DNA from: Candidatus Aminicenantota bacterium
GTDB taxonomy: Bacteria > Acidobacteriota > Aminicenantia > JAMOAD01
NCBI GenBank assembly: GCA_027070475.1
Contig: JALXDT010000103.1
Span: 1-6,917, forward strand
Length of the DNA stretch: 6,917 nt
Direction: 5' to 3'
Shown here: piece after piece, positions 1 to 6,024 of the stretch
How the letters are laid out: each line of letters begins with the position of its first letter
How positions within the stretch are numbered: position 1 is the first letter of the stretch
The notes under the pieces: generated by a model
What the model saw: only the letters and a program-made list of their open reading frames with translations
Told to the model about the DNA's origin: nothing
Database searches by the model: none
Position numbers and translations under genes: made by a program

Positions 1-32
1 CTTTTCTTGCATATAATCAAAAAACAAAACTA

Positions 33-55
33 TTTTTTTTTTTTTTTTTTTTTTT
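33..55. repeat. Homopolymer run of 23 T (23 A on the operon strand)
   Basis: An uninterrupted run of 23 T on the plus strand, 27 nt beyond the stop of the last gene. Nearby are shorter T runs at 66-72 (7), 74-84 (11) and 86-92 (7). In the operon mRNA this would be a 23-nt poly(A) stretch, which is not the U-tract of an intrinsic terminator for that transcript. Exact length may be affected by sequencing or assembly error. Confidence 0.85.
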
Positions 56-63
56 AAATTTTC

Positions 64-97
64 TATTTTTTTCTTTTTTTTTTTATTTTTTTCTTTT
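64..97. repeat. 14-bp direct repeat, 20-bp period, across the last stop codon
   Basis: TATTTTTTTCTTTT occurs at 64-77 and again at 84-97. The second copy contains the final codons and part of the stop of the small coiled-coil gene. The first lies just past it. The sequence is low in complexity, so chance or slippage is a possible origin, but the two copies match base for base, including the single C. Confidence 0.6.
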
Positions 98-505
98 GTG
101 TTTTATATAATCAATCAAATCTAAAATAAGATCAACCTCCCCTATTGGAATATTAAGCCCTTTTGATATTTCCTCTTTGGAAAGTCCCTGGTTGTGAAGG
201 AGTAAAACACTTTTAGTTTTTTCCAGATCAGGAGACTCAACAATCAGCTTTTTTTCCTCTTCCAATAACTTTTTATGAGCCTCTTCTAATCTTCTTAAAA
301 GTTCCTTCCCCTCTTTCTCTTTTAAATTGAGCTTTTCTATTATTTCATCACTCCATTTTTCAGCTTGAATTAAGAGTTTCTCAAAATCTTTTTTTGATTC
401 TTTTATTAAAGTCTTAAGCTTTGCAAGAGAGCTCGTTCTAATTAAAAGGAAAATTATAAAAAAGACAAAGATCAGATCAAGAACTAATTGAATTATCTCA
501 ATCAA
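83..505 (-). CDS. Small membrane-anchored coiled-coil protein, possibly SwrB/DUF6115- or DUF2802-like
   Basis: A 140-residue protein with three visible parts. One hydrophobic segment (about 4-22) is followed by a basic residue, so it is probably a single membrane anchor. A long charged helix, likely coiled coil, spans about 27-88. A C-terminal helix-turn-helix-like element covers about 97-130 (SVLLLHNQGLSKEEISKGLNIPIGEVDLILDL), ending in KHKRKK. The phrase 'G(L/K)S..EI...L....GEV.LIL.L' resembles the C-terminal motif of small proteins found beside chemotaxis and sigD/fliA genes (DUF2802, DUF6115; Bacillus SwrB has a similar membrane-plus-helix layout). That assignment is from memory and needs a profile search. 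The start is taken as TTG at 505: an in-frame TAA lies two codons upstream, no ATG or GTG follows in the anchor, and a GAGG sits nine bases before it. Last gene of the visible operon. Confidence 0.75.
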   Translation of the reverse strand: MIEIIQLVLDLIFVFFIIFLLIRTSSLAKLKTLIKESKKDFEKLLIQAEKWSDEIIEKLNLKEKEGKELLRRLEEAHKKLLEEEKKLIVESPDLEKTKSVLLLHNQGLSKEEISKGLNIPIGEVDLILDLIDYIKHKRKK

Positions 506-1611
506 TCCTTATTTCCTCTAACTATTCTATTCAGAGTAGGAGCTATTTGTTTTATATCCAAAACATAATCTGCAATTCCAGCATCAACAACAGCTTTGGG
601 CATACCATAAACAACACAACTCTCTTCATCTTGAGCAATAATTATAGCCCTATTCCTTTTTTTCATCTCAACAAATCCATCTTTTCCATCACTTCCCATC
701 CCTGTAAGCATAACACCTACTGTTCTTTTAGGATAATTCTCAGCCACTGATTTCGCCATAACAGTAACAGAAGGTTTGTAAATTGCTGTTTTGGGCTCTT
801 CAGAAATTATCACTTCCGGAACTCCTGCCCTGTATTTTTTAAGATACATATGCTGTCCACCAGGAGTAATTAAAACAACTCCCGGTTCAACTTTATCACC
901 TGTCTTCGCCTCTTTTACCTGTACCTTTGAAAATCTATTCATCCTATCTGCAAATGCTCCTGTAAAAGTAGCTGGCATATGTTGAGAAATTATCATTCCT
1001 GCAGGAAAATCTTGGGGAAGAGAGGTCAACATTGTTTGCAATGCATTTGGTCCACCTGTTGATGAACCTACTACTACTAATTTTATTTGCTCTTTTATAA
1101 CAAGGTCTCTTTCAGGTTGAACAGTAATAAGCTTTTTTTCTTCTTGCTTTTTCTCTACAGCCCTTCTTTGAACTCCCTTCATAGAACTAAAGGGAAATCC
1201 AAATAATCTCTTTTTCCTTGCAATATTTTCAATTTTAGGTATTAATTCTTCTCTTATTGTTTTAATATTTTCATTAAAATTTTTTGTCTGTTTAGGAAAG
1301 AATTCAACAGCTCCTTTTTCAAGGGCTTCAAATGTAACTTCCGCATCTTCAGTTGTAAGAGAACTAACCATTATTATAGGAGTGGGATTTTCTTTCATAA
1401 TAATTTCAAGAGCTTCTAATCCACTCATAATAGGCATATTAATATCAAGGGTGATTATATCAGGTTTTAACTCTGCAGACTTTTCTATTGCTTCTTTACC
1501 ATTGGCTGCCTCTCCTATGACCTCTATTTTTCCACTTTCTTCCATAATTTTTTTCATTATTTTTCTTAAAAAAGAAGAATCATCAACAATTAAAACTTTT
1601 ATTTTCTCCAT
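502..1611 (-). CDS. cheB: Chemotaxis response regulator protein-glutamate methylesterase CheB
   Basis: CheB removes methyl groups from receptor glutamates, and deamidates glutamines, when phosphorylated by CheA. The 369-residue protein has the standard two-domain layout. The receiver domain (about 4-122) has acidic residues D10-D11, phospho-acceptor D56 (TLDINMP), S84 and K107. A linker rich in Lys, Arg and Glu covers about 132-172. The methylesterase domain (about 177-365) has the catalytic triad S184 (VGSSTGGP), H211 (QHMPATFT) and D308 (TGMGSDGKDG), plus YGMPKAVVDAG (335-345). All expected residues are present, so it should be an active, phosphorylation-controlled enzyme. It is separated from cheR by the two HDOD genes. 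Its stop codon overlaps the TTG start proposed for the next gene (TTGA). Confidence 0.98.
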   Translation of the reverse strand: MEKIKVLIVDDSSFLRKIMKKIMEESGKIEVIGEAANGKEAIEKSAELKPDIITLDINMPIMSGLEALEIIMKENPTPIIMVSSLTTEDAEVTFEALEKGAVEFFPKQTKNFNENIKTIREELIPKIENIARKKRLFGFPFSSMKGVQRRAVEKKQEEKKLITVQPERDLVIKEQIKLVVVGSSTGGPNALQTMLTSLPQDFPAGMIISQHMPATFTGAFADRMNRFSKVQVKEAKTGDKVEPGVVLITPGGQHMYLKKYRAGVPEVIISEEPKTAIYKPSVTVMAKSVAENYPKRTVGVMLTGMGSDGKDGFVEMKKRNRAIIIAQDEESCVVYGMPKAVVDAGIADYVLDIKQIAPTLNRIVRGNKD

Positions 1612-2487
1612 TCAAACCTCCATAGACTCTTTTATCAATGCTTCTATTTTATCTTTCATTTCTCTTATTTGAAAAGTAAAAAAAGCTTCATCTATCTCCT
1701 TTAATTTGGAGTTTGCTTTCATCATCTCATTCCAAAATACATTGTTCTTCAATGTTAATGGTTCAAATTCCCACGGGAAATTGTAACCTATTTGTTTGGA
1801 GAACACATTGGAAAAGCCTATTATTGCTACCAATAATCTATTCTTGGTTTCATTTGTCACTCCATGATGATCTCTGATTACTTCCCTAATTTCTTCAGGA
1901 AGATTCCACTTTTCAGCTATTTTAAAACCAAATTCAGAATGTGTATATCCCAGTACATCTTTTTCAATTTCAATATAATTTCTATCTTCCTTTAATGCTT
2001 TTTTTACAACTGTATCATAATCTTCAGGGAAAAACTGGTTATATAGGAGTTTCCCAATATCATGAACAAGCCCTGCTGTATATGCTTCATCAGGATCCCA
2101 TAATTCAAAATCCCTGGACAATTTACTTGCAATAAAAGCTGTTGCAACCGAATGATTCCAAAAAAGAGTTCTATCAAGTTCTTTACCTCCCACTTTCATG
2201 GGAAACATTCTAATAATGGAAAGAGATAAAACAATACCTTTTATTATATCAGAACCTAAAAATATAACAGCTTGCCTTATCGATCTGATTTCTCTCCCTC
2301 TGTTATAATAAGGAGAGTTTGCCAATTTTAATATTTTCGTAGAAAGAGTACTATCTTTGCTTATATATTCTCCTATTTCAGCTAAAGAAGTCTCTTTCTT
2401 CTTAATTAATTTTAAGAACTCAATTGCAGTTCTTGGAAAGACAGGCAAATCATTAATACTATTTAAAAAAACATCTACCTTATTCAT
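1612..2487 (-). CDS. HDOD domain protein (second of a tandem pair)
   Basis: A 291-residue HDOD protein, a diverged paralogue of the gene just upstream. Matching landmarks are INDLPVFPRTAIEFLKLI (11-28), ISKDSTLSTKILKLANSPYY (42-61), SIRQAVIFLG (69-78) and VHDIGK (141-146). Histidines 112, 142, 183 and 207-208 and Asp143 line up with the HD ligands of its neighbour. The final Asp is absent: the aligned stretch is IIGFSNVFS (222-230), where the first protein has YLGDQLSN. The C-terminal 60 residues are helical and charged, with no recognised domain. The ATG lies two bases after the upstream stop and has no evident Shine-Dalgarno site, so translation probably depends on ribosomes finishing the first HDOD gene, which would link the amounts of the two proteins. 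Its TGA directly abuts the cheB ATG. The biochemical role is unknown. Confidence 0.92.
   Translation of the reverse strand: MNKVDVFLNSINDLPVFPRTAIEFLKLIKKKETSLAEIGEYISKDSTLSTKILKLANSPYYNRGREIRSIRQAVIFLGSDIIKGIVLSLSIIRMFPMKVGGKELDRTLFWNHSVATAFIASKLSRDFELWDPDEAYTAGLVHDIGKLLYNQFFPEDYDTVVKKALKEDRNYIEIEKDVLGYTHSEFGFKIAEKWNLPEEIREVIRDHHGVTNETKNRLLVAIIGFSNVFSKQIGYNFPWEFEPLTLKNNVFWNEMMKANSKLKEIDEAFFTFQIREMKDKIEALIKESMEV
1617..1621 (-). promoter_or_regulatory. Ribosome binding site of cheB, inside the second HDOD gene
   Basis: The minus strand reads GGAGG five bases before the cheB ATG at 1611. It is formed by the last sense codons (ATG GAG GTT) of the HDOD gene. The upstream TGA and the cheB ATG are adjacent with no gap. 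Confidence 0.8.
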
Positions 2488-2489
2488 CT

Positions 2490-3320
2490 CTATAAGAAAG
2501 CTGATACTTCATTTTCAACTTTTGGTTTAAATTCCTCATTTAATTCAACTATCTTTTCTTCATCAACATTTAATATATTTAAAACACCTTCATTATGGCT
2601 TACTTTAAAATCTCTGTAAAAGCCATATCCATTAAAATTACTAAGCTGGTCTCCAAGATAAACGACAGCTGTTTCTTGAGGAAAATTCTCTGCTAAATCA
2701 GGATGATGATGATAAAATATAATATTCTTCATCCTATCCCCAAAATTCCATTCCTGTACAAGCAGCATTCCAACATCACTATGAGTAAAATCCAAAATAG
2801 CCTTTTCTATTTCTTCAAACATCTTACCCGTAGAGTAAACCTCATCCAATATTTGATCGTATACATGAGGTATTTTTCTTCTCAAAACTGTTTTGCCTAT
2901 ATCATGAAGTAAACCTGCAACAAAAAGCTCTTCAGGATTATACACTTTTAACTTTTCTCCAACATACTTTGAAAAAAGACCTGTTGCAAGAGAATGTTTC
3001 CATAAAATAAGATCTTTTAAATCTCCGCTTTGAATAAATTTTTTTGTATTTATAGCTAATAAAAGGGATTTTAAATTTAAAAATCCTAAATAATTTATAG
3101 CCTGCTTTATAGAAACTATCTCCTTTCTTAAACCATAAAAGGGAGAGTTTACAATCTTTAAAATATCTGCTGTTAGAGCCTGATCTTTTGAAATAATTTC
3201 TGTTAAATCGGAAACTTTGGTATTAGGGTTATTTAATAAACTGATAAGTTTCATAGCAATGTTCGGCAAAGGAGGAAGAGACCCTATTTTTTTAACAATA
3301 TCTTCCAGGCTAACTGCCAT
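2490..3320 (-). CDS. HDOD domain protein (first of a tandem pair)
   Basis: A 276-residue protein made almost entirely of one HDOD module (about 8-210). Landmarks are LPPLPNIAMKLISLL (15-29), the 'SKDQALTADILKIVNSPFYG' segment (44-63), SIKQAINYLG (70-79) and HDIGK (139-143). HDOD proteins are signalling proteins related to HD phosphohydrolases but often lacking catalytic residues. Here the potential metal ligands look largely kept: H109, H139-D140, H180, one or more of H204-H206, and D224. Whether it hydrolyses anything or only binds a partner cannot be told from sequence. The roughly 65-residue C-terminal tail shows no motif I recognise. Its place between cheR and a second HDOD gene, with an 11-nt overlap into cheR, points to a role in motility or chemotaxis signalling. 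The family call is secure and the function is not known. Confidence 0.92.
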   Translation of the reverse strand: MAVSLEDIVKKIGSLPPLPNIAMKLISLLNNPNTKVSDLTEIISKDQALTADILKIVNSPFYGLRKEIVSIKQAINYLGFLNLKSLLLAINTKKFIQSGDLKDLILWKHSLATGLFSKYVGEKLKVYNPEELFVAGLLHDIGKTVLRRKIPHVYDQILDEVYSTGKMFEEIEKAILDFTHSDVGMLLVQEWNFGDRMKNIIFYHHHPDLAENFPQETAVVYLGDQLSNFNGYGFYRDFKVSHNEGVLNILNVDEEKIVELNEEFKPKVENEVSAFL

Positions 3321-4137
3321 TGTTTACCTCCTTCTTATAAAGAATTACATTGGGATAATGAACCATCACAAACTTATCATTAACATTAAAAATTGATTCA
3401 CTTTTACCCAGAATTAAATAACCATTATCTACCAGAGAATCATAAAACAATTCTATAGCTCTTTTTTTTGATTCCATTCCAAAATATATTAACACATTTC
3501 TACTCAGAATTAAATCACTATCTTTAATAAGTGCTTTCACCTCTGGATCAAATACACTTAAATTATAAAATCTCACAATTGTTTTAACTCGAGAATCCAG
3601 AATATACTCTTTATTTTCCTCTGAAAAGTACCTTTTTACGAGCTGTTCCTCCATTGCCCTTAAAGAATAAAAGCTGTAAACTCCTCTCTTTGCTTTCTTT
3701 ATCATTTGAGAATCTATATCAAGAGCTTTTATCTCCAATTTATTTTTTAGATAAGGGTATTTCTCATTAACCAATATAACAATACTATACGGTTCTTCCC
3801 CTGAAGAACAACCAACAGAAACAATTTTTATTTTCTCATTTTTTATACGATCTACTTTCAATACTTTATCAAGATAAACATCTACAGAATCAATTTCTCT
3901 CATAAAATAGGTCTCATTAATGGTAAGTTCATCAATTAATCTTTGCATCTCCTCTTTATCAGATCTTAACAAGCTTAAATATTCTCTCGGAGAAAATTTT
4001 TTGGTTGCTCTCATTCTTATTTCTATTTTAATTTTCAAATAATCAAATCCTCTTTCCTCCCAATAAAGGCCTGTTGCTTTGTATAAAAATAATCTCACTT
4101 CCTTTAAAGTTGCATAATCAAGATTAAATTTTATCAC
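3310..4137 (-). CDS. cheR: Chemotaxis protein methyltransferase CheR
   Basis: CheR uses S-adenosylmethionine to methylate glutamates on chemoreceptors, setting the adaptation state opposite CheB. The 275 residues match the usual single-module length. The N-terminal helical domain (about 1-72) leads into NETYFMRE (74-81), the family's NETxFFR-like signature. The SAM-binding loop is VGCSSGEEPYS (108-118), followed by the acidic ribose contact region ALDID (138-142). The segment YSLRAMEEQLVKRYF (157-171) is a family landmark. SRNVLIYF (212-219) corresponds to the conserved CRNVLIYF motif, with Ser in place of the usual Cys. The start is GTG, four bases after the preceding stop. An AGGA lies seven bases upstream, inside the last codons of the previous gene. 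Its end overlaps the first HDOD gene by 11 nt. No TPR extension is present. Confidence 0.97.
   Translation of the reverse strand: MIKFNLDYATLKEVRLFLYKATGLYWEERGFDYLKIKIEIRMRATKKFSPREYLSLLRSDKEEMQRLIDELTINETYFMREIDSVDVYLDKVLKVDRIKNEKIKIVSVGCSSGEEPYSIVILVNEKYPYLKNKLEIKALDIDSQMIKKAKRGVYSFYSLRAMEEQLVKRYFSEENKEYILDSRVKTIVRFYNLSVFDPEVKALIKDSDLILSRNVLIYFGMESKKRAIELFYDSLVDNGYLILGKSESIFNVNDKFVMVHYPNVILYKKEVNNGS
3326..3333 (-). promoter_or_regulatory. Ribosome binding site of the first HDOD gene, inside cheR
   Basis: The minus strand reads AAGGAGGT five bases before the ATG at 3320. The site lies in cheR codons that specify KEV near its C-terminus. It is the strongest ribosome site in the window along with that of fliM, and it fixes the start of the downstream gene. 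Confidence 0.85.
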
Positions 4138-4141
4138 TTTC

Positions 4142-5020
4142 CTATCCTAGAGATTTAATTCTCTCCTCCTTACTCACTATTTCAGTAATTCTTAATGCAA
4201 AATTTGATTCAACCACTACTACTTCACCTCTTGCTATCAATTTATCGTTAACGAATAATTCTACAGGTTCATCCACAACTTTGTCAAGCTGTATAATGGA
4301 ACCTGTCCCCAATTTAAGAATATTTTTCAAATACATCTCAGTTTTTCCTATTCTTATTACTACAGGTAGTTCCACATCAAGAAGCATCTCTATCTTTGAA
4401 TTTACACTGACAGGAGAAGAAGCTGGCTTACTCGTCTCTATAGGTTCATCAACTTTTTCTTCTTCACTACTACTTTCCTCCTCTCCCTCAAAGTAAGAGC
4501 TTAACTCATCAGAAAGAGCTAAAATAAGTCTGTCAGACTTATCGGCAATCTTAATTTCAATTTCGGAAAACACAACATCATCGCTTTTAATTCTTTCGTA
4601 TAGTTCTCCCAATTCAATAACAGCGGTTTTAGGTTGGGAGAAGCTAAAATCCTTTTCAAGTTCATTCTTTAAAGCTATACCAAAGTTGCTCACAACCTGG
4701 TTACCAACCTCTGTCAATGCATCTATGTCCTCATCTCCAATGCTTTCCTTTTCCTCTTCAACGCCCATGATAAAATTAGAGATTAATCCACCAAACTTTT
4801 CAGATAGAATAAAATATAGTTCTCCACCACTCTCCGAATGCTCGAACATTGAAACAACAACTTTTTTGTATTCTGCAAATCTGTTTAATATCACATCCTT
4901 AGTTGCTTCTTCAAACTCACCTGCTTCAGCTTGAACATCTTTACCCAAAAGCATTGAGAGAACAGATGATATTGACTCTTTAACATTCTTTTTTAAAATC
5001 TCTTTGATAGCTTCATTCAT
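4142..5020 (-). CDS. fliY: FliY-type switch protein: CheC/CheX-like phosphatase domain fused to FliN domain
   Basis: At 292 residues this is about twice the length of a plain FliN. The C-terminal part (about 207-285: KIEMLLDVELPVVIRIGKTEMYLKNILKLGTGSIIQLDK, then ELFVNDKLIARGEVVVV) is a clear FliN/SpoA domain forming the base of the C-ring. Residues 1-175 look like a CheC/CheX-type domain. D100, E104, N107 and P130 fit the spacing D/S-x3-E-x2-N-x22-P used by CheY-P phosphatases, with E104 and N107 as expected catalytic residues. The matching N-terminal half (about 1-35) does not show a second intact E-x2-N site. A Ser/Glu-rich acidic linker lies at about 178-205. Unlike Bacillus FliY, I see no N-terminal CheY-binding peptide of the LSQxExDALL kind. 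It follows fliM with an 8-nt overlap, as expected for a switch partner. The FliN assignment is firm. Phosphatase activity is inferred from the motif. Confidence 0.9.
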   Translation of the reverse strand: MNEAIKEILKKNVKESISSVLSMLLGKDVQAEAGEFEEATKDVILNRFAEYKKVVVSMFEHSESGGELYFILSEKFGGLISNFIMGVEEEKESIGDEDIDALTEVGNQVVSNFGIALKNELEKDFSFSQPKTAVIELGELYERIKSDDVVFSEIEIKIADKSDRLILALSDELSSYFEGEEESSSEEEKVDEPIETSKPASSPVSVNSKIEMLLDVELPVVIRIGKTEMYLKNILKLGTGSIIQLDKVVDEPVELFVNDKLIARGEVVVVESNFALRITEIVSKEERIKSLG

Positions 5021-6023
5021 TTTTAAACCTCTTTATTATAGATTTTATTTTTAATGCTTTTCTTTCATCCTGAACAAATAATTCACCAATAAACTTTGGT
5101 TTATCAGAGATAACCACAAGGGGATTAAGAAAATCTTTTCTCTCTATCATAATCAAATCTCCTACTTCCAGATTCATAATCTCCTCCAGAGTTAGAGGTT
5201 TTCCCTTTATCTCTCCCCTTACTTCAAAAACTGCATTTTTTAAAATATCCTTTATCCTATATATCTCCTCCTCGGAGTACTTTCTTCTCCCAGTATACCA
5301 ATCCTGAGAAAACTTTTGCGCTATTGGTTCCAAAACTATTGAAGGAATACAGAAATTCACCATGCCAGATGATGCTCCCATTTTAATTTCAAAAACAATT
5401 AAAACAACCACCTCATTGGGAGCTACTATTTGAATTAATTGGGGAGAGGTTTCCTGTGCTGTTACCTTCATATCAAGTTCAATTATCTGTTTCCAGGCAT
5501 CTTGGAGATCTCTTAACATTAAGTTTAAAACTCCTGTCATTAATTTAACTTCTATCTCTGTTATTGCCCTTGAAGGACCTTCATGAGGAGCACCTGATCC
5601 TCCAAGGAGTTTGTCTATTATAGGGAAAACTATAGAAGGGCTTATTTCAATTATCCCCCCTATCTCAAGAGGAGCCATTGAGATTGCATTAAAAAAAGTT
5701 GGATCCGGTAAGGAAAGCACAAATTCAGCATAGGTAAGCTGTTCCACTGAAACAAGATTAACTTCAACAAGGGCTCTCAAATATGCAGATAAGGAAGATG
5801 AAAAGTTTCTAGCAAATCTATCATGTAGATAATGAATAGATCTTATTTGATCTTTGGAAATTCTATCAGGTCTTCTAAAATTATATATCGTACCTTTTTT
5901 CTCTTCTTTCTTCTTTTTAGATTTTGTTTTTACTGGAACTCCTGTCTCTTTTCCCTCTTTTCCCTCTTCCAGAAAAGAATTTAAAAGGGCATCTACTTCT
6001 TCTTGGGACAATATTTTTGCCAT
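5013..6023 (-). CDS. fliM: Flagellar motor switch protein FliM
   Basis: FliM is the middle ring protein of the flagellar C-ring. It binds CheY-P and, through FliG, switches rotation. The 336-residue length is typical. Residues 5-14 (LSQEEVDALL) are the conserved N-terminal CheY-P binding segment. A lysine-rich linker follows at about 32-43. The middle domain (about 45-240) has the CheC-like pseudo-repeat fold, with the landmarks YNFRRPDRIS, SLSAYLRALVEV, LPDPTFFNAI and the GGSG loop at 141-144. The C-terminal SpoA/FliN-like domain covers about 260-330 (VRGEIKGKPLTLEEIMNLEVGDLI, then FIGELFVQDERKALKI). The ATG follows the fliA stop after one base and has a strong ribosome site, so this start is well supported. 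The 3' end overlaps the next gene by 8 nt. Confidence 0.98.
   Translation of the reverse strand: MAKILSQEEVDALLNSFLEEGKEGKETGVPVKTKSKKKKEEKKGTIYNFRRPDRISKDQIRSIHYLHDRFARNFSSSLSAYLRALVEVNLVSVEQLTYAEFVLSLPDPTFFNAISMAPLEIGGIIEISPSIVFPIIDKLLGGSGAPHEGPSRAITEIEVKLMTGVLNLMLRDLQDAWKQIIELDMKVTAQETSPQLIQIVAPNEVVVLIVFEIKMGASSGMVNFCIPSIVLEPIAQKFSQDWYTGRRKYSEEEIYRIKDILKNAVFEVRGEIKGKPLTLEEIMNLEVGDLIMIERKDFLNPLVVISDKPKFIGELFVQDERKALKIKSIIKRFKNE
5028..5034 (-). promoter_or_regulatory. Ribosome binding site of the FliN-domain gene
   Basis: The minus strand reads AAAGAGG seven bases before the ATG at 5020. The site lies within fliM coding sequence and supports the chosen start of the fliY-type gene. Confidence 0.7.
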
Positions 6024-6024
6024 A

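Noticed and set aside
1..12. ATG-CAA-GAA-AAG on the minus strand at the left edge, a possible start of the next gene.
   Set aside because: Only four codons are in the window, there is no ribosome site before the ATG, and nothing can be recognised.
12..17. TATAAT on the plus strand, a perfect -10 hexamer.
   Set aside because: The -35 position would lie outside the window, the region is almost pure A/T, and no plus-strand gene follows.
1..60. Intrinsic terminator using the T run, for plus-strand transcripts arriving from the left.
   Set aside because: No GC-containing inverted repeat precedes the T run. Only weak A/T pairing is possible.
2277..2303. ATCGATAA on the minus strand as a sigma-28 -10 element.
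   Set aside because: The -35 position reads ACAG, with no resemblance to TAAA.
4238..4265. ACGATAA on the minus strand as another sigma-28 -10 element.
   Set aside because: No TAAA-like element at the 15-base spacing.
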